Positions 35,553 through 43,594 of a stretch of 64,000 bases of DNA are shown here, one piece after another (the stretch's first letter is position 1; each line of letters begins with the position of its first letter). This stretch comes from Bryobacteraceae bacterium CoA2 C42 (GTDB lineage Bacteria > Acidobacteriota > Terriglobia > Bryobacterales > Bryobacteraceae). Both the position numbers and the translations under genes were made by a program. The notes under the pieces were generated by a model, which made no database searches, was not told where the DNA came from, and saw only the letters and a list, made by a program, of their open reading frames with translations. The stretch lies in contig JAINDL010000082.1 of assembly GCA_019931245.1 (NCBI GenBank), forward strand, positions 1-64,000, in the 5' to 3' direction.

Positions 35553-36308
35553 CTAGTTCTGATCAGCGGCAGCCGGAGCGAGAGGAGCTTCGCCGAGGGA
35601 GACCACCCGGAGAAGTACAGCCGTGACGTTGTCCGGCGCACCCGCTTTTTTGGCTGCTTCGATCAGAGTCTTACCTTTGTCTTCTAGTGCGGTTTCGGTC
35701 CGGAAAACTCTCTCAATTTCTTCGTCGGAGATGACGCCGTGGAGACCGTCGCTGCAGAGGAGCAGTTGCATGTCCGCAGCGAGTTCGACGCGGTAGGAGT
35801 GGACGCGCAGCTGTTCGCTGACGCCGATGGCCATGGTGAGGACATGGCGCATGGGGTGGACTTTGAGCTGGGCCTCTTCGATGCCGAGCTTGCGGCCGAC
35901 CTCCTGGACCCAGGTCTGGTCTTCGGTCAAGGGAGTTAAGGTATGGTCATGAAAGACATAGGCGCGGCTATCGCCGACGCTGGCGAGGAAGATTTCGCGG
36001 CCGGCGTCGAGGGCGGCGACGAGCGTGGTGCCCATGCCTTCGAGGGAGCTATCGCGGCTGGCCTCTTCGAGCACACGACGGTTGGCTTCGGCGAAGGCGC
36101 TGGGCAACAGTTCGGTATCGCATTTGCCGGCGCGCCAGACGAATTCACCGACGGTTTCGGCGGCCAGTTGGGAGGCACACTCGCCGGCGGCGGCTCCGCC
36201 CATGCCATCGGCAACGAGGAAGAGCCCGAGGGCGGGCGCCAGAAGGTAGTAATCCTCGTTGTTGCTGCGGACACAACCGGGGTCAGAGAGGCCAAAGGCT
36301 TCCAGCAT
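35553..36308 (-). CDS. PP2C-family serine/threonine protein phosphatase
   Basis: A 251-residue protein of the bacterial Stp/PrpC type that removes phosphate from Ser/Thr with two metal ions. Motifs: DPGCVRSNNEDYYLL, LFLVADGMGGAAAGE (metal-binding D-G-x-x-G), FLASVGDSRAYVF, LLLCSDGLHG and GAPDNVTAVLL. Length is typical and no membrane segment is present. It would counteract Ser/Thr kinases, though no kinase gene is in the window. Confidence 0.92.
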   Translation of the reverse strand: MLEAFGLSDPGCVRSNNEDYYLLAPALGLFLVADGMGGAAAGECASQLAAETVGEFVWRAGKCDTELLPSAFAEANRRVLEEASRDSSLEGMGTTLVAALDAGREIFLASVGDSRAYVFHDHTLTPLTEDQTWVQEVGRKLGIEEAQLKVHPMRHVLTMAIGVSEQLRVHSYRVELAADMQLLLCSDGLHGVISDEEIERVFRTETALEDKGKTLIEAAKKAGAPDNVTAVLLRVVSLGEAPLAPAAADQN

Positions 36309-36419
36309 GAACTTTTTGATTATATGTCAGAACGCTTACGCGGTAGCCTCGGCGTACTGGCACGTGGCTCCTTGTGGGTCAACGCGAAAACGGGGACGAA
36401 AATCCCTCAAAGAACATTT

Positions 36420-38924
36420 TTAAAGAACAATGCGGATTCCCAATTGAAAGACGCGGCCGTCGTTGAGGGTGTTAGTGATCTTGCCAAAGGCCGGGCTGGT
36501 GACGTTGCGCTGGGGTTCGTCGAACTGGGGGGTGTTGGTGGCGTTGTAGGCTTCGGCGCGGAACTGGAGGGAGCCATCGCGGGGGAGCTTCCAGTTGCGT
36601 TGGAGGGCGGCGTTCCAATTGAAGATGCCGCCTTTGCGGAAGGTGCCGCGGCCGAGGTTGCCGCGGTCTTCGCCGACGGGGATGTAGCTGAAGCGGTCGC
36701 GGCGGAGGATGAGGGCGGCGGTATCGGGGTTGCCGATGGTGCGGCCGAGGATGGAGGGGTCAAGAATATTGGGCCGTTCGCCGCCGGATCCGTCGACGTT
36801 GCCGATGCCTGGGGCGTCGGAGCCGATGAAGAGGGTGAGCGGGGTGCCGGTTTTGAGGGTGCCGACGCCGCTGAGCTGGAAGGCGTGAGGGAGGTCGTAG
36901 ACGGTTTGGAGGGAGAAGGCGTGGGTGGAGTCGAAGTTGCTGAGGCCTTTGCGGTCGGCAAGCATGTTGAACATGGACTGGGGCCGGGCGTTGAGCATGT
37001 CTTTATTGGCGGCGGTGGCGGTGTAGTCCGAGCCGTTGTCGAGGCCTTTGCCAAAGGTGTAGACGGCGCTGACGAGGAGACCGCGGCGGGAGGGGAGGTC
37101 GAGGGCGGCCTGGGCGCCGTCGTACCAGGCGGTGCCGGCGTTGACGACGCGGCGGAGTTCGTTGATGGAGGGGTCGGGACGGCGCTGGTCGATGTTGCCG
37201 GTGGTGGGGGCGATGCCGGGGACGAAGACGGCGCGATTTTCGACAAAGGCGTAGGGGAGCTTGAAGCTGCGGCTGCCGATGTAGCCGAGGCGGAGCTGGG
37301 TGTTATTGGTCCAACGGCGCTCGAGGCGGAGGCTGTACTGGTGGGCGTAGGCAGAGACGAGGCCGGGGTCGAGGGTGTGGAGGGAGGGTTTGAAGTTGGT
37401 GGCGGTGGTGAGCGGGTTCAGGAGATCGGGGTTCTGGAGGAAGATGTATTGGGCGTTGGGCGGGTTGTTGCGGACCTGGCCATAGGCGACGGGGGGGACG
37501 GGGGAGAAGGAGACGGCGTACATGGCGCGAGCGGTCCAGGCGTTGGTGGCGCGCCAGGCGAGGGAGAAGCGGGGGGCGAGGTTGTTGCAGTCGCAGGGGT
37601 AGGGGATGGGTTCGCGGTTGTTGACTTCGTAGGGGGCGCCGTCGGGGCTGTAGCGAAGGCCGAGATAGAGTTGGAGGCGGGGGTGGAGCTGGGAGCGGAG
37701 GGCGACATAGGCCTGGCCGGACCAGTTGCGGAAGCCGCGGGAGACGCTGCCGAGGGTGATTTCGTAGTTGGTGGGGTCGCCGTAGCGAAGGTTTTCGATG
37801 GCGGTGCGGCCGAAGTTATTGGCGAACTGGTAGTAGCCGCGGAGGTTGTTGGCTTCGATGCCGTTGAGTTGGTAGCGGGTGGCGTCGCCGCCGAAGGTGA
37901 GGGTGTGGCGGCCCATGATTTTCTGACCGCCGAAGCCGTAGCGGAAGGAGTTTTGGGCGCGGTCGACGGGGAAGGTGCTGTCGGGTCCGAGCTCTTCGAT
38001 TTGATAGCCGAAGCGGACGCGGGGGCCGACGGCGCCGGGGGGGCTGACGAGGAGGGAGACGTTTCGTTGGACGGTGATGCCGGCCTGGAGGTTGAGGGTG
38101 GAAGAGGGGGCGCGGCGCCAGGTGAGGCGGGCGGCGTGGTTCGAGAGAGTGGTATCGGGGTTTTGGCCGGCGACGAGTTGGAAGGCGTCGATTTGCTGGT
38201 GGCCGCGGCTGTAGAAGGCGGACAGATCGTTTCCGGCGAGGCGTTTGTCGAGGCGGAGGTCGAAGTCGGTGGCGTCGATGCGCTGGGGGGAGTTGGTGTT
38301 GAGGGCGCGGGGGTCGAAGTCGAGGCGGTTGGGCGCCTCGGCGGGGTAGGCGGCGAAGATGCGGTTGATCCAGGCGCGTTTGGCGGGGTCGGGGGTGAGG
38401 GGGGAGCGTTCCGAGAGGAGGGGGACGAGAACGTTGCCGTTGACCATGCCGCGGACGGCGCGCTGGGCGAGGTTGACGGTGAGGTTGCCGAGGGGGCCGA
38501 GGGAGCCGGTGAGGCGGCCGCCGAAGGAGTTCTGGCGGCTGGGTTTGACGCCGCCGACCTGGAAGAAGGCGCGGGCGTTGAAGACGCTGTTCTGATGGCG
38601 GTGGTAGAGTTCGCCGTGCCAGGCGGCGATTTTGGCGGGCGGGGCGAGGAAGGGTTGGGCGCTGGGGGGGTTGCCCTGTTCGCCGGCGAAGGTGCTGACT
38701 TCGACGGGGGATTCGGTGAGGATCTGGACGCGATTGCCGAGGCGGACGTTGGCTTCCTTGGCGGCGTTGGTATCGATGAGATAGACGGCGACGTTTTCGT
38801 TGCGCATGGCTTCGGTGCGGAGCCGGGGGGCGGGTTTGGGGGGAGCGGGGGTGGGTTGGGGCGGGTCGGCGGCGCGAAGGGTGAGGGTTAAGGAGAGGGT
38901 GAGGAGAAAACAGACGGGACGCAT
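36420..38924 (-). CDS. Outer membrane barrel protein, TonB-receptor-like without regulatory domain
   Basis: An 834-residue protein with signal peptide MRPVCFLLTLSLTLTLRA, a proline-rich linker, then a barrel with repeated strands such as GQAYVALRSQLHPRLQLYLG and SYAHQYSLRLERRW-like segments, ending GIRIVL. It lacks the N-terminal carboxypeptidase-regulatory-like domain seen in the other two receptors. Its start overlaps the stop of the TPR gene upstream (TAATG), so the pair is an operon. Function is inferred as transport or surface binding. Confidence 0.75.
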   Translation of the reverse strand: MRPVCFLLTLSLTLTLRAADPPQPTPAPPKPAPRLRTEAMRNENVAVYLIDTNAAKEANVRLGNRVQILTESPVEVSTFAGEQGNPPSAQPFLAPPAKIAAWHGELYHRHQNSVFNARAFFQVGGVKPSRQNSFGGRLTGSLGPLGNLTVNLAQRAVRGMVNGNVLVPLLSERSPLTPDPAKRAWINRIFAAYPAEAPNRLDFDPRALNTNSPQRIDATDFDLRLDKRLAGNDLSAFYSRGHQQIDAFQLVAGQNPDTTLSNHAARLTWRRAPSSTLNLQAGITVQRNVSLLVSPPGAVGPRVRFGYQIEELGPDSTFPVDRAQNSFRYGFGGQKIMGRHTLTFGGDATRYQLNGIEANNLRGYYQFANNFGRTAIENLRYGDPTNYEITLGSVSRGFRNWSGQAYVALRSQLHPRLQLYLGLRYSPDGAPYEVNNREPIPYPCDCNNLAPRFSLAWRATNAWTARAMYAVSFSPVPPVAYGQVRNNPPNAQYIFLQNPDLLNPLTTATNFKPSLHTLDPGLVSAYAHQYSLRLERRWTNNTQLRLGYIGSRSFKLPYAFVENRAVFVPGIAPTTGNIDQRRPDPSINELRRVVNAGTAWYDGAQAALDLPSRRGLLVSAVYTFGKGLDNGSDYTATAANKDMLNARPQSMFNMLADRKGLSNFDSTHAFSLQTVYDLPHAFQLSGVGTLKTGTPLTLFIGSDAPGIGNVDGSGGERPNILDPSILGRTIGNPDTAALILRRDRFSYIPVGEDRGNLGRGTFRKGGIFNWNAALQRNWKLPRDGSLQFRAEAYNATNTPQFDEPQRNVTSPAFGKITNTLNDGRVFQLGIRIVL

Positions 38925-40114
38925 TATTTCTTTTCGAAGATGGACTTGAGCTGGAGGAAGGCCGCTTCCTGATACTGCTCCTTGATTCGTTCGAGGCCTT
39001 CGGTGCGGGCGTCGCCGGGGCGGGCGGGTTCCTTTTTGAGGCAGCGGCCGAGGAGGGAGGCGGCCTGTTCGTCGGAGGGGACGCGGTCGAGGACGGCGCG
39101 GAAGCGTTCGGCGGCGACGTCGAAGCTGCCGGTTTTCCAGAGGGCGTAGCCGGCGTTGAAGTGGTAGTCGGGGTCGGACTGGTCGCCTTCGAGGGCTTTG
39201 AGGAAGCTATCGAGGGCGAGGGAGGGGTTGCGGCGCATCTGGGCGGCGCCGAGGTTGTTGTAGACCTCGTTCAGGGGGACGGTGGAGGCGACGAGTTGAA
39301 AGGCCTGTTCGGCGGCGGCGTAGTCGGCGATGCGGTATTTGCAGATGCCGAGGTAGAAGTTGGCTTCGCGGTAGTGGGGGTCGGTGGGGCGGACGCGCTG
39401 GAACCAGAGGGCGGCTTCGCGGAAGGCGTCCTTTTCCCAATGGTAGAGGCCGAGTTGGAAGCAGGGGGGGGAGAAGTTGGCGTCGAGGCGGGCGGCCTGG
39501 GTGAAGAAGCGGTGTTTGGCGGCGGGATCGGCGGCGAGGAGGCCGCGGATGTAGTATTCGAGGGCATCGATGCGGGTGCGGGTACGTTTGGCGAGGAAGG
39601 ATTGTTCGTCGGGGCGGGCGTCGGGGAGGAGTTCGACGAGGGTGCGGTAGCAGAGGCGGTTTTGGAGGGAGGCGAGGTCTTCGAGGAGGCCGGATTCGTT
39701 GAGTTCGTCGCTTTGGCGGAGTCGTCGGAGGTCGAGGACGCGGGCGCGGATGACGATGGTGGATTTGGCGGGGGCGGTCTGGCGGGTGACCTCGAAGCTG
39801 CCGTAGACGACGTGGTGGGCGTCGAGTTCGTCGCCGATTTTGACGACGGAGGCGCGGGTGAGGAGGGCGTAGGGGCGGATGCCGAGGCGGGTGTAGGCTT
39901 CGGTGCGGTCGCTGCGGTCGAGCACGAGGAGTCCTTCGCCCGACACCGCGTCGTGGATCGTTTCGGCGATGCTTTCGCCGATCCAGTCGAGGTTTTTGTC
40001 CCCCGGATTGTTGCGCGGGGAGAGATTCGAGAAGGGGAGAACGACGGCGGAGGCGGCGGAGAGTGCCGAAAGGGATGCGAGCAGGAGGGCTGAAACGATC
40101 AGGCTGCGCGGCAT
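38924..40114 (-). CDS. FlgO-like/TPR secreted protein
   Basis: A 396-residue protein: signal peptide MPRSLIVSALLLASLSALSA, an N-terminal domain AVVLPFSNLSPRNNPGDKNL, then DWIGESIAETIHDAV like the FlgO/TolB-N type domains, followed by tetratricopeptide repeats (about 195-375, including YREANFYLGICKYRIADYAA and VYNNLGAAQMRRNPSLALDS). It probably scaffolds an envelope complex with the barrel protein encoded next. AAGGGG sits directly before the ATG. Confidence 0.78.
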   Translation of the reverse strand: MPRSLIVSALLLASLSALSAASAVVLPFSNLSPRNNPGDKNLDWIGESIAETIHDAVSGEGLLVLDRSDRTEAYTRLGIRPYALLTRASVVKIGDELDAHHVVYGSFEVTRQTAPAKSTIVIRARVLDLRRLRQSDELNESGLLEDLASLQNRLCYRTLVELLPDARPDEQSFLAKRTRTRIDALEYYIRGLLAADPAAKHRFFTQAARLDANFSPPCFQLGLYHWEKDAFREAALWFQRVRPTDPHYREANFYLGICKYRIADYAAAEQAFQLVASTVPLNEVYNNLGAAQMRRNPSLALDSFLKALEGDQSDPDYHFNAGYALWKTGSFDVAAERFRAVLDRVPSDEQAASLLGRCLKKEPARPGDARTEGLERIKEQYQEAAFLQLKSIFEKK

Positions 40115-40120
40115 CCCCTT

Positions 40121-40154
40121 CAGTATAGCTTGGGGGTCAGTATAGCTTGGGGGT
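40121..40154 (-). promoter_or_regulatory. Tandem 17-bp repeat carrying two -10-like boxes
   Basis: CAGTATAGCTTGGGGGT occurs twice in a row, directly upstream of the TPR gene. On the minus strand each unit reads ACCCCCAAGCTATACTG and so presents one TATACT, a good -10 element. The duplication may double the promoter or place one box too near the start codon. Confidence 0.45.
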
Positions 40155-40167
40155 GGGAGCGGGGCGG

Positions 40168-40479
40168 CTAGTTCAGGACGAGTTTGGTATTGGTTCCGCC
40201 GATGCGGATTTCGTCGACGGTGAGTTGGCCGTCCCCAGTGAGGTAGCGGACGGAGGTGGATTTGAACTTGTCGCTGACCTGTTCGGACTTGACGGCGGCC
40301 TCGATGGTTTTCTTGCCATCGCGGATGATGATTTTATCGCCGTCGACTTTGACGCGGTAAGCGCCGGGCTTGAGCTGGGCGCCGGCGATGCGGGCGGGCT
40401 GATAGAAGGTGACGGTGAAATCGGAAACGCCGGCGAAGGCGGAGGATAACATCAGCGCAAACACAGCGACAAACTTCAT
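40168..40479 (-). CDS. Small secreted hypothetical protein
   Basis: A 103-residue protein with signal peptide MKFVAVFALMLSSAFA and a compact beta-rich body (DFTVTFYQPARIAGAQLKPG, AYRVKVDGDKIIIRDGKKTI). The AGAQLKPGAYRVKVDG pattern is seen in many small secreted acidobacterial proteins of unknown role. It lies between miaA and the TPR gene on the same strand. Confidence 0.75.
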   Translation of the reverse strand: MKFVAVFALMLSSAFAGVSDFTVTFYQPARIAGAQLKPGAYRVKVDGDKIIIRDGKKTIEAAVKSEQVSDKFKSTSVRYLTGDGQLTVDEIRIGGTNTKLVLN

Positions 40480-40558
40480 GGGTATTCTGGCTCCTGAATT
40501 GACTTTCGAGATAGATTAGTGGGCTGGCCTGACTCAAGGCGCGGCCCGTTATATCTAT

Positions 40559-41482
40559 CTATACGGACGAACGCAGGAATTGTTCCGCGGCGAGGACAGA
40601 TTTTTCGAAAATTTCCGGCTGCGTGCCGAAGCCGGGAAGCCAGACGGTGCCGGTATCCGCGCGGAACCAGGTGAGTTGGCGTTTGGCGTACTGGCGAGTT
40701 TTGGTTTGCATTTCGGCGAGGGCGGCGGGCGGGGCGAGGCGGCCGGCGAGGCAGTCGGCGGCCTGTTTGTAGCCGAGCGCGGCGAAGGGCTTGGCCGTGG
40801 GGGGATAGAGAGTGAGTAAGTGGGCGGTTTCTTCGAGCAGGCCGGACTGCCACATTCGGAGGCACCGGGCGTCGAGATTGGCGTAGAGTAAGTGGCGGGG
40901 CGGATCGAGGCCGAGTTGGAGGGTGCGGTAGCCGGTGAGGGCGTCGAGGCCCTGGGCGAAGGTGTCGGCGGCGGGCTGGCCGGTGAGGAGGCGGATTTCG
41001 AGGGCGCGGAGGGTTTTGTTGCGGTCGTGGGGGTGGATGCGGGCGGCGGCGGCGGGGTCGAGGCGGGTGAGGAGGCGGTGGAGGCGGGGGCGCTGGGCGA
41101 GGCGGGCGCGGAGGGCGGGGGAGGCGGTGGGGCCTGGGGAGAGGCCGCGGAGGAGGGCGCGGAGGTAGAAACCGGTGCCGCCGCAGAGGATGGGGAGGCG
41201 GCCGCGGGCGGTGATGGCGGGCAGGAGGGACTTGACGGCGCGGGCGAAGTCGCCGGCGGTGAAGGATTGGTCGGCGGGGCAGAGGTCGAAGAGGTGGTGC
41301 GGGGGGGATTGGCGGTCGGCGGCGGGGAGTTTGGCGGTGCCGATGTCGAAGCCGGTGAAGACCTGAAGGGAGTCGGCGTTGAGGATTTCGCCGTCGAAGC
41401 GGCGGGCGAGGGCGATGGCGAGATCGCTCTTGCCGGAGCCGGTGGGGCCGGTGATCGCGAGGAGGGGGGCGAGGGCGGACAC
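40559..41482 (-). CDS. miaA: tRNA dimethylallyltransferase
   Basis: A 307-residue enzyme that adds the dimethylallyl group to A37 of tRNAs reading UNN codons. Motifs: LLAITGPTGSGKSDLAIALA (P-loop 12-19), GEILNADSLQVFTGFDIGTA, PHHLFDL, LPILCGGTGFYLRALLRG, HDRNKTLRALEI and AKRQLTWFR. Length is typical. It is divergent from the TPR gene at 41567, with 84 bp between the two starts. Confidence 0.95.
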   Translation of the reverse strand: MSALAPLLAITGPTGSGKSDLAIALARRFDGEILNADSLQVFTGFDIGTAKLPAADRQSPPHHLFDLCPADQSFTAGDFARAVKSLLPAITARGRLPILCGGTGFYLRALLRGLSPGPTASPALRARLAQRPRLHRLLTRLDPAAAARIHPHDRNKTLRALEIRLLTGQPAADTFAQGLDALTGYRTLQLGLDPPRHLLYANLDARCLRMWQSGLLEETAHLLTLYPPTAKPFAALGYKQAADCLAGRLAPPAALAEMQTKTRQYAKRQLTWFRADTGTVWLPGFGTQPEIFEKSVLAAEQFLRSSV

Positions 41483-41566
41483 GATTCCAGTGTAGGTTCG
41501 AAACCGTTTGCCGCGCCGGGGAATCCATTCGAGCAGGTATATACTGAGAGGCAGAAAGCAGGCAGG

Positions 41567-43594
41567 ATGCGTCTTCTACAGCGATATTTCATGACCTTGG
41601 CCGGGCTATCGGTCGCCGTGTCGGCGTATGGGCAGGCCGGGCCGGGGGCCGGGCCGCGGCGGACGGAGAACCGCGGCGGGTCCTACTACAACTACGCCAT
41701 GGGTCATTTGTACGCGGACCTGGCGCAGACGTACGGCAACCGGGCGGAGTACCTGAACAAGGCGATCGAGTTTTTCAAAGCGGCGATGAAGGATGACCCG
41801 TCGGCTTCGTTTGTGGCCGAGGAGATGTCGGACCTTTATATCCAGGCTGGGCGGCTGCGGGAGGCGGTGTCGGAGTCGGAGGCGGCGATTAAGGCCAACC
41901 CGAACGACCTGACGGCGCGACGGATTCTGGGGCGGATTTTTTCGCGGCTGGTGGGCGACCCGCAGACGCGGGGATTGAACGAGGAGATGCTGAAGCGGGC
42001 GACCGAACAGTACCGGAAGATTACGGAGTTGGACGCCAGCGATGCGGAGAGCTGGATGATGCTGGGGCGGCTGCACAAGATTGCGCAGAACTCGGTGGAC
42101 GCCAAAATTGCTTACGAAAAGGCGCTGGCGCTGGATGCGGAGAACGTGGACGCGCTGAGCGGGTTGGCGCTGGTGCTGGCGGATGTGGGCGATACGGCGA
42201 AGGCGGCGGAGCTGCTCAAGAAAGTGGCCGAGAAGAGTCCGAACCTGCGGACGCTGACGGCGCTGGCGCAGGCCTACGAGCAGATGCGGGATTACGGCAT
42301 GGCGAGCGAGACGCTGCGGAAGGCGCTCGAGATGCAGCCGGAGAACCTGGACATCAAGAAGGACTTCGCGAACTCGCTGGTGATGGCGGATAAAGTGGAC
42401 GAGGCGCTGCGGACCTACGAGGAGTTGGTGAAGGAGGATCCGAAGGACGCGTTGAGCCAGCTGCGGCTGTCGCAGATTTACCGGCAGAAGGTGCAGTTTG
42501 ACAAAGCGTGGGAGGCGAGCAACGCGGCCAAGCGGATTGACGCGAACAACCTGGAGATCCGCTACAACGAAGCGAACCTTTACGAGGGCCAGGGCAAGTA
42601 CGCCGAGGCGATCACGGCGTTGAAGGACGTGCTGGCGCAGTCGCTGCGCGGGTCGAGCGCCGCGGAGAAGAACAACCGGGCGATGCTGCTGGAGCGGTTG
42701 GGGCTGCTGTACCGGAACAACGATCAGCCGGCCGAGGCGGTGGCGCAGTTTAGCGAGATGGGGTCGCTTGATAAGGATCTGGGGGCGCGGGGCGCGGCGC
42801 AGGTGGTAGACACGTGGCGGCAGGCGCGGCAGTATCCGAAGGCGATTGCGGCAGCCGATGAGGCGCTGCAGAGGTATCCGGACGACCGGATGATCCGGAT
42901 TGTGCGGGCGAGCGCGCTGGCCGAGTCGGGGCGGACGGCGGAGGCGGTGGAGGACCTGAAAAAGATGCTGGGCGGGAAGGGGGACCGGGAGACGCATCTG
43001 CAGATGGCGCAGCTTTACGACAAAGCGAAGAACTACGGGGAGATGAGCAAGAGCCTGGATGCGGCCGAGGGGCTGTCGAAGACCGATGAGGAGCGGGAGG
43101 CGGTCTGGTTCAGCCGGGGTGCGATGTTCGAGAAGCAGAAGCGGTTTGACGAGGCCGAGCGGGAGTTTCGCAAGGTGCTGGCCGTGAGCCCGAACAATCC
43201 CGGGGCGTTGAACTATCTGGGCTACATGCTGGCGGACCGGAATGTGCGGGTGGCCGAGGCCGAGAAGATGATCGCCAAGGCGCTCGAGCAGGAGCCGAAC
43301 AACGGGGCGTACCTGGACAGTCTCGGTTGGGCGCAGTACCGGCTGGGGAAATATGACGAGGCGCTGACGAGCCTGCAGCGGTCGGCGGCGCTGACGCAGA
43401 GGGACTCGACGATTCATGATCACCTGGGCGATGTATATTTCAAGCTGAATAAGCTGAAGGAGGCCATCGCCGCATGGCAGCAGTCGATCAAGGAATGGGA
43501 AGCGAGCGCACCGAGCGAACGCGAGAACGTGGACATCACGAAGGTGCAGAAGAAACTGGAGGCCGCCAAGGCCAAGGTGGCGCGCGAAAAGTAG
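41567..43594 (+). CDS. Large TPR-repeat secreted protein
   Basis: A 675-residue protein when started at ATG 41567, giving signal peptide MRLLQRYFMTLAGLSVAVSA; the longer frame upstream runs antisense through miaA and is rejected. From about 40 on it is almost entirely tetratricopeptide repeats (for example WMMLGRLHKIAQNSVDAKIA and ALNYLGYMLADRNVRVAEAE). It is likely a periplasmic or outer-membrane-associated scaffold. GCAGG precedes the ATG. The final part overlaps the possible start of the quinoprotein gene. Confidence 0.85.
   Translation: MRLLQRYFMTLAGLSVAVSAYGQAGPGAGPRRTENRGGSYYNYAMGHLYADLAQTYGNRAEYLNKAIEFFKAAMKDDPSASFVAEEMSDLYIQAGRLREAVSESEAAIKANPNDLTARRILGRIFSRLVGDPQTRGLNEEMLKRATEQYRKITELDASDAESWMMLGRLHKIAQNSVDAKIAYEKALALDAENVDALSGLALVLADVGDTAKAAELLKKVAEKSPNLRTLTALAQAYEQMRDYGMASETLRKALEMQPENLDIKKDFANSLVMADKVDEALRTYEELVKEDPKDALSQLRLSQIYRQKVQFDKAWEASNAAKRIDANNLEIRYNEANLYEGQGKYAEAITALKDVLAQSLRGSSAAEKNNRAMLLERLGLLYRNNDQPAEAVAQFSEMGSLDKDLGARGAAQVVDTWRQARQYPKAIAAADEALQRYPDDRMIRIVRASALAESGRTAEAVEDLKKMLGGKGDRETHLQMAQLYDKAKNYGEMSKSLDAAEGLSKTDEEREAVWFSRGAMFEKQKRFDEAEREFRKVLAVSPNNPGALNYLGYMLADRNVRVAEAEKMIAKALEQEPNNGAYLDSLGWAQYRLGKYDEALTSLQRSAALTQRDSTIHDHLGDVYFKLNKLKEAIAAWQQSIKEWEASAPSERENVDITKVQKKLEAAKAKVAREK

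Noticed and set aside
35943-38891. 982-codon plus-strand Gly-rich frame
   Set aside because: It lies antisense to the PP2C phosphatase and the outer membrane barrel genes, which have convincing domain motifs.
40892-41566. Upstream extension of the large TPR protein
   Set aside because: It runs antisense through miaA and is a Gly/Glu-rich low-complexity shadow; the signal peptide begins at 41567.
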